From the NCBI GenBank assembly GCA_026393775.1, contig JAPKZM010000243.1:1-10397 (forward strand): 10,397 nucleotides of DNA. The letters are read 5' to 3'. The notes under the pieces are model-generated. The model was not told the origin of the DNA. It was given only the letters and a program-made list of their open reading frames with translations, and did not search any database. The translations under genes were made by a program, and so were the position numbers. Below are positions 1 through 5,519 of this stretch, in pieces; positions within the stretch are counted from its first letter, which is position 1, and the number at the start of each line of letters is the position of its first letter. Source of the DNA: Candidatus Aminicenantota bacterium (lineage in GTDB: Bacteria; Acidobacteriota; Aminicenantia; UBA2199).

Positions 1-1031
1 AAGTCGGCTTTGATGGTTGGATCGAGCACACGCCATTCGTTTTTCAGGTAGTTGAAACCGACTGCCTGCACCTGGCGCGTATCGGGATGGATGATCACCC
101 CGCCCACGTCGACCCGTGGGTCCTTGGCGATGGTCTCCAACTCCCTGCCGCTGGCGATATCCACTTTGACCAGGCGGGCGGTGTCGGCCCCTACCGAGGT
201 CTCCACATACAGGGACTTGCCATCGGCGCAGAAGTCGTCGATGCCGCCGTTCTCGCCGAAAGGCAGGGTCAGCAGCGTGCGCCAGGGGGCAGTGCGGCTG
301 TCGCGGACGCGCAAGACCGTGGATGCGTCCATGGGATTCTGGGCCTGGGCGGCGCGGATCTGGAAGTCGGCATCGGTGACCCAGCCCAGGACGTCGCCCG
401 GGTTCTCCGTGTCCAGGACAATGGCACCGCTGTTCAGGTCGACCCGGTGCATGTCGAAAACGCGACGATCGCGTAGGTTCAAGCCGACCAGCATTTCGTT
501 GGGATGTTTCTTGTCGAGCATGAGATCGCCGGCCCGCACGCCCTGGAACGGCGTCAGGTCACGTACGACCTTGGATTCAAGGTCGACCGAGTAAATGTGA
601 AAGTTTTCGTCGCCATTGAGGTCCTGCATGTAGAAAAGGTGTTTGCCATCTTCGGCCCAGAAGTGGATGCGGATGCCACGGTGGGTGTCGTTGGTGACCT
701 GGGTGTCGTCGTCCTTGCCGATGGTGCGCAGCCAAACGTTGAGCACGGCTTTGTCTGACGGGGCAAGGTAGGCCAGGCGCGTGCCGTCCGGAGAAATACG
801 CGGCGCCGCCTTGACCGGGTTGCCGAACAGGATCTGGCGCGGGATGAGGGGCAGGGCGTCTACGTCCGTCCCCTTGGGGGGCTGGGCGGTTGCGCCCGTC
901 CCTTTGGGGGACTGGGCGTCTATGACCGTCCCCTTGGGGGACTGTTCCTGCGCCGCCATGACAGATGCCAGGCCGGCGATCATGAACACCGCCAAACCGG
1001 CCAGAATGAGAACGTGAAATTTTTTGGGCAT
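1..1031 (-). CDS. S9 family (prolyl oligopeptidase-like) serine peptidase, N-terminal part
   Basis: The frame is open from an ATG at 1031 to the left edge, giving about 343 residues; the protein continues outside. Residues 1-27 form a signal peptide: MPKK, a hydrophobic stretch (HVLILAGLAVFMIAGLA) and a likely signal peptidase I site after VMA. Residues 28-60 are a three-fold ten-residue repeat (AQSPKGTVID type). After this come the family's opening motif IPRQILFGNPVKAAPRISPDG, the phrase LAYLAP, then LNVWLRTIG, and strands typical of the seven-bladed propeller of S9 peptidases (SPDG, FWAEDGKHLFYMQD, DENFHIYSVDLES, GFNYLKNEWRVLD). The alpha/beta-hydrolase domain with the catalytic Ser/Asp/His would lie beyond the window, so activity cannot be judged. 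A strong GGAGG site sits 5 nt before the ATG. The family cleaves short peptides; here it would be exported. The gene is 138 bp downstream of the C_GCAxxG gene, so it may have its own promoter. The propeller assignment is firm; the exact subfamily is not. Confidence 0.85.
   Translation of the reverse strand, partial: MPKKFHVLILAGLAVFMIAGLASVMAAQEQSPKGTVIDAQSPKGTGATAQPPKGTDVDALPLIPRQILFGNPVKAAPRISPDGTRLAYLAPSDKAVLNVWLRTIGKDDDTQVTNDTHRGIRIHFWAEDGKHLFYMQDLNGDENFHIYSVDLESKVVRDLTPFQGVRAGDLMLDKKHPNEMLVGLNLRDRRVFDMHRVDLNSGAIVLDTENPGDVLGWVTDADFQIRAAQAQNPMDASTVLRVRDSRTAPWRTLLTLPFGENGGIDDFCADGKSLYVETSVGADTARLVKVDIASGRELETIAKDPRVDVGGVIIHPDTRQVQAVGFNYLKNEWRVLDPTIKAD
854..943 (-). repeat. Three tandem 30-bp repeats, in frame inside the S9 peptidase gene
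   Basis: Three adjacent units begin at 854, 884 and 914 with an exact 30-bp period. Each contains a GTCCC(C/T)TTGGGGG core, an imperfect inverted repeat (CCCC / GGGG), followed by CTGGGCG-type sequence. Because 30 is a multiple of three, they encode three ten-residue units reading AQ(S/P)PKGT plus three variable residues. They lie directly between the signal peptide and the first propeller motif, where S9 proteins usually have only a short variable linker. Units differ at a few bases, so the array is not newly made. Confidence 0.85.
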
Positions 1032-1036
1032 TTTTT

Positions 1037-1041
1037 CCTCC
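1037..1041 (-). promoter_or_regulatory. Strong ribosome binding site of the S9 peptidase gene
   Basis: On the minus strand GGAGG stands 5 nt before the ATG at 1031. It fixes the start that gives a complete signal peptide. The 138-bp gap upstream (1032-1169) also has an AT-rich patch containing TAAAAT (1059-1064), but I found no convincing -35 element at the right distance, so I do not call a promoter there. Confidence 0.75.
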
Positions 1042-1169
1042 TACAAGATTTATCACATATTTTAACGCAAATCAGGCCGCCCGGGTTTCGCCGCGATCGT
1101 CCGTCTGCGGATTCCCCCCATCCCCGACTCTGGATCACCAGGGAATCTCCATGCCAATAGCCAAAGCGC

Positions 1170-1619
1170 TCATGGCCGCGATAGAATGTCTTCCAGGATG
1201 CGCACGGCTTCGGCCACGCAGGGGCGGCAGACTTTTTCAGCCATATTTTCTTCCCGGTATTTCTTCTGCCCTGCCTCGCTGGCCAGGTCGCAGCCCGCGA
1301 GCAGCTCCCGGCACTGGCAGGAGCCGAACTTGGCCGCGAAACGCTCCATAAGTTCCCGGGCCAAGCGATAGACCAGTTCCTTGGCTTCCTTGTCGCCTTC
1401 ATGAGCCGGGCCGTGTTTCAAGCCGATGACCATGATACCGCCGCTTACCGCTCCGCAGACCTCCTGCTTGCGGGCCATGCCGGAGCCGAAGCCGGCGGCT
1501 AGCTTCATGGCCGTACCCCGATCGAAACGCAGGTCGGTGCAGAATACGCCCAAAACCGATTGCGCGCAGTTCCAGCCCCCGGCCATCATGGCCACGGCTT
1601 TTTCGCTCTTGTCCTTCAC
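1170..1619 (-). CDS. C_GCAxxG_C_C family putative redox protein
   Basis: A small soluble cysteine-rich protein (149 residues from the GTG start, 151 from the ATG). Numbered from the ATG, it shows C20 in GGWNCAQSVL, then C57 in VCGAVSGGIMVIGL, then a cysteine cluster in GSCQCRELLAGCD (C103, C105, C112) and a C-terminal CRPC (C133, C136). This is the layout of the C_GCAxxG_C_C family, whose members are thought to be redox-active or metal-binding but whose reaction is not established. It has two cysteines beyond the usual set (C103 and C112). No membrane segment or signal peptide is seen. Start choice: the ATG at 1625 touches the GGGAGG sequence with no spacer, whereas the GTG at 1619 has it at a normal 6-nt distance, so I prefer GTG. 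The gene follows the PfkB kinase by about 24 bp and is probably co-transcribed with it. The family call is confident; the function is unknown. Confidence 0.85.
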   Translation of the reverse strand: MKDKSEKAVAMMAGGWNCAQSVLGVFCTDLRFDRGTAMKLAAGFGSGMARKQEVCGAVSGGIMVIGLKHGPAHEGDKEAKELVYRLARELMERFAAKFGSCQCRELLAGCDLASEAGQKKYREENMAEKVCRPCVAEAVRILEDILSRP

Positions 1620-1625
1620 TTCCAT

Positions 1626-1631
1626 CCTCCC
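1626..1631 (-). promoter_or_regulatory. Shine-Dalgarno GGGAGG that decides the C_GCAxxG start
   Basis: GGGAGG is immediately followed by ATG (1625-1623), then GAA, then GTG (1619-1617). Ribosome spacing favours the GTG two codons downstream over the abutting ATG. The protein loses only two residues either way. Confidence 0.55.
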
Positions 1632-1643
1632 GCGTTTTGATTC

Positions 1644-2627
1644 TCAGGATATGAGCTTGGGTAGGGCCGCTTCCACTTCCTGCCATTTTTTTTCATCCAG
1701 CTTGGCGCCGATCACTTCGACCACCTTGCCCGAGAGCAGCGAGCCGATGCGGCCGCAAACCGGCAGCGGGTAACCCTGGATCAGGCCATATAGGAAGCCG
1801 GCGGCATAGAGGTCGCCGGCGCCGGTGGTATCGATAGCCACGGCCGGGATGCACTCGATTTCATGCCGCTCATCCTTGTGCTTGATCAAGGAGCCTTTTT
1901 TACCCAGCTTGACCACGGCGATGCGGCATTGGGGGGAAATACTAACCAGGGCTTCATGCGGGGAATTTTTGCCGCTGAAAGCCATGGACTCATCCTCGTT
2001 GGCGAACACGATGTCCACATACCTGGCCACCATGTCCTGTAAAAAGCCAATATTCTCCCGGACTACGTTATGACTGGCCAGGTCGAGCGAAACTTCCAGG
2101 CCGGCTTCCTTGGCCAGGCGCATGGCAGCTTCGACCAGGGGGTGGTTCTGGACCATGTAGCCCTCGATATGAAAATAATCGTAGCCGCGGAACAGCTCCG
2201 GGGAAAGGTCGGACGCCTCCAGTTCCACCGCGGCGCCCAGAAAAGTGGCGAAGGTACGCTCCGAGTCGGGGGTGATGAAACCCAGCGCCCTCCCGGTCTG
2301 CGAAACGCCGTGGAACATTCGTGCCTCGGTGCCGTGCCGCCGCATCTCGCCGGCAAAGAACTTCCCATAGGGGTCATTGCCGATCTTGCCGATATAGCCG
2401 GTGCCGATGCCCAGGCGGGCTAGGCCGCTGATGGTGTTGGCCGCCGAGCCGCCGCAGGTCTCCTGCTTTTCCAGGCCATCGATCCTGGCCAGGATGGCGT
2501 TGATCTGCGCTTCCTCCACCAGGGTCATGCAGCTCTTGGGAAGCTGCAGCGAGCCCAGCAGGCGCTCGTCGCTGATGCGGACCAGGATGTCAACCAGGGC
2601 GTTGCCCAGACCGAGTACTTTTTTCAT
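1644..2627 (-). CDS. PfkB-family carbohydrate/nucleoside kinase (adenosine-kinase-like)
   Basis: A 327-residue cytosolic kinase of the ribokinase/PfkB fold, the usual length for the family. The N-terminus (MKKVLGLGNALVDILV) has the GNALVDIL motif with the substrate-contacting aspartate D13. The di-glycine substrate motif GGSAANT is at 59-65, and the family signature 2, DTTGAGDLYAAGF, begins at 266 and supplies the anion hole and catalytic base D272. Together these indicate ATP-dependent phosphorylation of a hydroxymethyl group on a sugar or nucleoside. The GNALVDIL start resembles adenosine kinases and inosine-type sugar kinases, but substrate cannot be fixed from sequence alone. The start is supported by AAGGA (2634-2638) 6 nt upstream. 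It lies 34 bp after panD and about 24 bp before the C_GCAxxG gene, so it probably rides on the pantothenate transcript. Confidence 0.9.
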   Translation of the reverse strand: MKKVLGLGNALVDILVRISDERLLGSLQLPKSCMTLVEEAQINAILARIDGLEKQETCGGSAANTISGLARLGIGTGYIGKIGNDPYGKFFAGEMRRHGTEARMFHGVSQTGRALGFITPDSERTFATFLGAAVELEASDLSPELFRGYDYFHIEGYMVQNHPLVEAAMRLAKEAGLEVSLDLASHNVVRENIGFLQDMVARYVDIVFANEDESMAFSGKNSPHEALVSISPQCRIAVVKLGKKGSLIKHKDERHEIECIPAVAIDTTGAGDLYAAGFLYGLIQGYPLPVCGRIGSLLSGKVVEVIGAKLDEKKWQEVEAALPKLIS

Positions 2628-2661
2628 GAGTTTTCCTTGTAGCGAAAGGGCCGCAGCCCTC

Positions 2662-3030
2662 TCACAGCTTCGTGTGCGTGATTTTTTCTATTTCGTTGCC
2701 GGCCGCCATGTTGATGATCACGGCATTGAGCGAATCCAGCTCCTTTTCGGCGATCAGGGCGAAAGCGGCGATGATGATCGTATCGCCGGGCTGAACCAGG
2801 CGGGCGGCGGCGCCGTTAACCACGATCCCCCTGGAGGCACGGGGCCAGGGGAGGACATAAGTGGAAAAGCGCGCCCCGTTGTTGACATTGTAGACGTCCA
2901 CTTGTTGAAAAACGCGCAGGTTGGCTTTTTCCATTATTTCTTCGTCGATGGCGATGCTGCCTTCATAGTTGATGTCGGACCCGGTGACCGTGGCTCTGTG
3001 TATCTTCGCGACCAGGAATGGGATCAGCAT
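2662..3030 (-). CDS. panD: Aspartate 1-decarboxylase (pyruvoyl enzyme precursor)
   Basis: PanD decarboxylates L-aspartate to beta-alanine, the amine half of pantothenate. The 122-residue proenzyme keeps the self-cleavage site exactly where expected: Y22-E23-G24-S25, with cleavage between G24 and S25 making the pyruvoyl group on the alpha chain. Other key positions match the E. coli numbering: K9, R54 and Y58 in NGARFSTY, and N72 with GAAAR following. The length is standard. The start has an AGGAGA site 6 nt upstream (3037-3042). It overlaps the panC stop by 7 bp, so the two are translated from one message. No sign of damage. In some bacteria self-processing needs a helper (PanM); none is seen in the window. 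Confidence 0.97.
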   Translation of the reverse strand: MLIPFLVAKIHRATVTGSDINYEGSIAIDEEIMEKANLRVFQQVDVYNVNNGARFSTYVLPWPRASRGIVVNGAAARLVQPGDTIIIAAFALIAEKELDSLNAVIINMAAGNEIEKITHTKL

Positions 3031-3875
3031 GACAAATCTCCTAATAATAAATTATCAATCAGCCGGGTCTTGCCGACGTGAACGGCCGCGGCGATCAGGG
3101 TGTTTCCCGGCTCAACCGCCACCAGGTCGGCCAGGTCCTGCAGCCGCACCATGGCGATATAATCGATACAAACGAGCGGGTCCTTGGCCAATTCGTCGGC
3201 CATGGTTTTCTTGATCGCGGCGTCGTCCCGCACCCCGTCGTGGATCAGGGCAGCGGCGTTGCCCAGCGCCTTGGGCAGATGCAGGGCCGCCCGCCGTTCG
3301 ACCGGAGTTAGGTAGACGTTGCGCGAGGACATTGCCAGGCCGTCGCTGTCGCGCACGATGGGCAGGACCCTGACCTGGACCGGCAGGTGCAGATCGCGGA
3401 CCATGCGCAGGATAATGATGGCCTGCTGGGCGTCCTTCTGGCCGAAATAGGCCCGCTGCGGGCCGACCAGGTTGAACAGTTTGAGCACCACCGTGGCCAC
3501 ACCGCGGAAATGTCGGGGCCGCGATTTCCCGCACAGGGCTGCTTCCAGACCCTCGACGCGGATGTACGTCTCGTAGCCGGGGGGATATATTTCCATGGCA
3601 TCGGGCATGAACAGCAGGTCGGTCCGTTCTTTTTCCAATAGGGCGATATCGCGATCCGGGTCACGGGGATAACGGTTTAAATCTTCGTTCGGAGCGAACT
3701 GGGCGGGATTGACGTAAATGGAAACAACGGCCAGGTCGTTCTCTTGCCGGCATTTTTCTACCAGGCTAAGGTGCCCGGCATGCAAAAACCCCATGGTCGG
3801 CACAAAGCCGATACTTTGTTGCCCAACCGAAGACAAGGCGCTGGACAAGCTTTCAATGGTACGGCAAATCTTCAT
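3024..3875 (-). CDS. panC: Pantothenate synthetase (pantoate--beta-alanine ligase)
   Basis: PanC condenses pantoate with beta-alanine using ATP through a pantoyl-adenylate. The 283-residue protein has the nucleotidyltransferase features of the family: PTMGFLHAGH (26-35, the HIGH-like motif with H32 and H35), the pantoate-binding NPAQF (56-60) followed by NEDLNRYPRD, FGQKDAQQ (144-151), and the KMSKS-equivalent SDGLAMSSRN (176-185). Length is typical. Its ATG overlaps the panB stop in an ATGA (3872-3875) and it has only a weak Shine-Dalgarno sequence, so translation is probably coupled to panB. Its stop overlaps the panD start by 7 bp. All catalytic motifs appear intact. Confidence 0.97.
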   Translation of the reverse strand: MKICRTIESLSSALSSVGQQSIGFVPTMGFLHAGHLSLVEKCRQENDLAVVSIYVNPAQFAPNEDLNRYPRDPDRDIALLEKERTDLLFMPDAMEIYPPGYETYIRVEGLEAALCGKSRPRHFRGVATVVLKLFNLVGPQRAYFGQKDAQQAIIILRMVRDLHLPVQVRVLPIVRDSDGLAMSSRNVYLTPVERRAALHLPKALGNAAALIHDGVRDDAAIKKTMADELAKDPLVCIDYIAMVRLQDLADLVAVEPGNTLIAAAVHVGKTRLIDNLLLGDLSC

Positions 3876-4717
3876 TGTAGAAACTCGTCGATATCTTTGA
3901 GCAAATGGTAGCTTTCCTGGTCATTGGGAAATGTTCCGTTTTGCACATCGCGGATATAATCACCCAGGGCTTTCAGCCACAGGGCATGCGTATCGGCATA
4001 CTTGCGGATAAACTTGGGCAGGTACAAGTTCGTGAGCCCGACCAGATCGGGAAAAACCAGCACCTGGCCGTTGCAGAAAGGACCGGCGCCGATACCGATG
4101 GTGGGAATACTCAGCCTTTCACTGATTTTTTTGGCCAGTTCCAGGGGAATCGATTCCAGAACAATGGCGAATACCCCGAGCTTTTCCAATTCCAAGGCAT
4201 CGGCGAAAATTTCGCAGGCTTCTTCGCGCAGTTTGCCCTGGACCTTGAATCCGCCCAGCTGGTGCACCGATTGCGGAGTCAATCCCAAGTGACCCATGAC
4301 CGGTATCTCGGCATTTAGCAAGGCCTCGATTGTCCTGAATCTCTTGCGGCCGCCCTCGAGTTTGACCGCTTCGGCCCCGCCTTCCTTGATGAAGCGGCAG
4401 GCGTTTTCCACGCTTTTTTCAATGCTCACATGGAACGACCCGTAAGGCATATCACCGACCACCAGTGCCGGCGGTTCGGCTCGCGTCACCATAGCCGTAT
4501 GGTAGATCATTTCGTCCATGGTCACTTTCATGGTGTTTTCATGTCCCTGTAACACCATGCCCAGCGAATCGCCAACCAGGATGATGTCGATACCGGCGTC
4601 AGCGGCGACGCGGGCGGTTGGGAAATCATAGGCCGTCACGGCCGTTATCTTTTCACCCCTGGTTTTTTTCTGACCCAGGTTCAGGACCGTCCGTTTTTCC
4701 GAATCAGGCTGGAGCAT
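3872..4717 (-). CDS. panB: 3-methyl-2-oxobutanoate hydroxymethyltransferase
   Basis: PanB transfers a hydroxymethyl group from 5,10-methylene-THF to 2-oxoisovalerate, giving ketopantoate, the first committed step of pantothenate synthesis. The 281-residue (beta/alpha)8-barrel protein shows TAYDFPTARVAADAG, the magnesium ligands D50 (in VGDSLG) and D89 (in GDMPYGSF), the substrate lysine K119 (AVKLEGG), VMGHLGLTPQSVHQLGGFKV, the catalytic glutamate E188 (LESIP), and TIGIGAGPFCNGQVLV. These correspond to E. coli D45, D84, K112 and E181. It overlaps the upstream dNK-like gene by 14 bp; AAAGGG (4728-4733) is a somewhat distant ribosome site. The ketopantoate reductase needed for the next step is not in this window. 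Confidence 0.97.
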   Translation of the reverse strand: MLQPDSEKRTVLNLGQKKTRGEKITAVTAYDFPTARVAADAGIDIILVGDSLGMVLQGHENTMKVTMDEMIYHTAMVTRAEPPALVVGDMPYGSFHVSIEKSVENACRFIKEGGAEAVKLEGGRKRFRTIEALLNAEIPVMGHLGLTPQSVHQLGGFKVQGKLREEACEIFADALELEKLGVFAIVLESIPLELAKKISERLSIPTIGIGAGPFCNGQVLVFPDLVGLTNLYLPKFIRKYADTHALWLKALGDYIRDVQNGTFPNDQESYHLLKDIDEFLQ

Positions 4718-5342
4718 AATAGCTGATCCCTTTCTTGTGATTTTTTATTTCCGTGATCAGATTGGCGATCTCCTTGCGGTTTTCGAAATCGACCTTCTCA
4801 ACATTGACCACCAGCAGAGGCGACAACTTGTAGTTGAAAAAATAGTAATTGTAAGCCTCGTAGATCTCCCGCCAGTACTCGCTGGGCATCCTTTTTTCCA
4901 GCTCGCTGCCGAGCTTGTGGATGCGCTGGATCATCTCCGAAAAAGAAGTCTGCAGGTAAACGACCAAACCGCAAGGGACGATCTTTTCAGAAAAAACATG
5001 GAGGATCCTTTTATAAATATCCAGGTCCTCGTCGCTGAGGATGGTGTGGGCGTAGATGCCGTCCTTGTAGAAGATGTAGTTGGCCACAGTGGTTTTTTGG
5101 AAAAGGTCCTTCTGCTTCATCTCCAGCTGCTGGTTGAAACGGTTGATCAGGAATATCAACTGGGCTTTGAGGGCCAGGGGACTGTAGTTGGCCGAATAGG
5201 ATTCGTAGTACTCCTTTAAGAAAGGGTTGCCCTGGTTGTCCAGGACCAGCCGGGACTTGAACTCCTCGGCCAGGATCCTGGCCAGCTTGGTCTTCCCCGA
5301 TTTGATCAATCCCTCCACGGCGATATACTTTAACTCGTTCAT
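4704..5342 (-). CDS. Deoxynucleoside-kinase-like P-loop protein leading the pan operon
   Basis: About 212 residues from the ATG at 5342; a TTG at 5348 would add two residues but lies upstream of the predicted transcript start. The N-terminus reads KYIAVEGLIKSGKT, a Walker A P-loop of the dNK/thymidine-kinase-2 type. Further family traits are NPFLKEYY, a hydrophobic helix ending FLINRFNQQ, the block ANYIFYKDGIYA, LVVYLQTS, and a RIHKLGSELE stretch where the LID should be. Length is normal. Known members phosphorylate deoxyadenosine or deoxyguanosine with ATP. From memory of the family, several catalytic positions look changed: the base after strand 2 reads D rather than E, the usual SDY aspartate is N, and the LID arginines (RGR type) are LGS. 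It may have another substrate or be non-catalytic. It overlaps panB by 14 bp. Codon use looks more AT-rich than in its neighbours. The family call is good; the activity is uncertain. Confidence 0.8.
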   Translation of the reverse strand: MNELKYIAVEGLIKSGKTKLARILAEEFKSRLVLDNQGNPFLKEYYESYSANYSPLALKAQLIFLINRFNQQLEMKQKDLFQKTTVANYIFYKDGIYAHTILSDEDLDIYKRILHVFSEKIVPCGLVVYLQTSFSEMIQRIHKLGSELEKRMPSEYWREIYEAYNYYFFNYKLSPLLVVNVEKVDFENRKEIANLITEIKNHKKGISYYAPA

Positions 5343-5350
5343 TGCCAAAT

Positions 5351-5379
5351 ATTATACCATTTACCGGCAGCCCTGTAAA
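5351..5379 (-). promoter_or_regulatory. Sigma70-type promoter of the dNK-panBCD operon, near-leaderless
   Basis: On the minus strand TTTACA (5374-5379, five of six bases of the -35 consensus) is separated by exactly 17 bp from a perfect TATAAT (5351-5356). The expected start point, about 7 nt past the -10, falls near 5343-5345, only one to three bases before the ATG of the dNK-like gene at 5342. No Shine-Dalgarno sequence fits between. The promoter should drive dNK, panB, panC, panD and probably the PfkB and C_GCAxxG genes. Confidence 0.75.
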
Positions 5380-5397
5380 TGAAGCCGCCCCGGAGGC

Positions 5398-5416
5398 CGG
5401 CGGTCAGAAACCGCCG
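5398..5416 (-). other. Perfect 7-bp stem hairpin, possible weak terminator
   Basis: CGGCGGT pairs with ACCGCCG around a 5-nt loop. On the minus strand it lies downstream of the radical SAM gene and just upstream of the pan promoter. There is no following U-run, so it is not a classical intrinsic terminator. It may slow or insulate read-through or simply be part of the local repeat array. Confidence 0.45.
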
Positions 5417-5519
5417 TGCTGAGGCGATCAACGCCCTGCTGTGCACAGGGCGGTCAAAGCCCGCTGTGTCAACGGTCAGGGCCCGCCGTGCTCAGGCGCA
5501 AGCGGGCATGACCCGCCGT
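5401..5519 (-). repeat. Degenerate GC-rich repeat cluster across the radical SAM 3' end
   Basis: On the plus strand the core (C/A)CCGC(C/T)GT occurs at 5512, 5482, 5460 and 5410. Units starting CGGTCA at 5401 and 5473 agree over about 26 bp with about four mismatches (CGGTCA, three to four variable bases, CCGCCGTGCT, one variable base, AGGCG). A shorter unit starts at 5451. The 5512 and 5482 copies are inside the coding sequence and produce the echoing protein tail CTAGHARLRLSTAGPDR (TAG...RL twice); the others are in the gap. Spacings are 30, 22 and 50 bp, so this is a decayed cluster rather than a clean tandem array. Confidence 0.6.
5432..5452 (-). other. Second perfect 7-bp stem hairpin after the radical SAM gene
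   Basis: CGCCCTG and CAGGGCG flank a 7-nt loop; the loop lies within the palindrome TGTGCACA. It follows the radical SAM stop by 16 nt on the minus strand and has no U-run. Together with the hairpin at 5398-5416 it would form tandem stems at the transcript's 3' end, a possible RNA-stabilising or REP-like element. Confidence 0.45.

Noticed and set aside
854..943. CRISPR-like array at the 30-bp repeats
   Set aside because: The units are directly adjacent with no unique spacers and stay in the coding frame of the peptidase.
577..1056. A 159-codon minus-strand frame over the start of the S9 peptidase
   Set aside because: It is a shifted frame of the peptidase gene; the correct frame has a signal peptide, family motifs and GGAGG before the ATG.
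2401..3081. A 226-codon plus-strand open frame across panD and the PfkB gene start
   Set aside because: It is antisense to panD, which has all catalytic residues in place, and its translation has no coherent domain.
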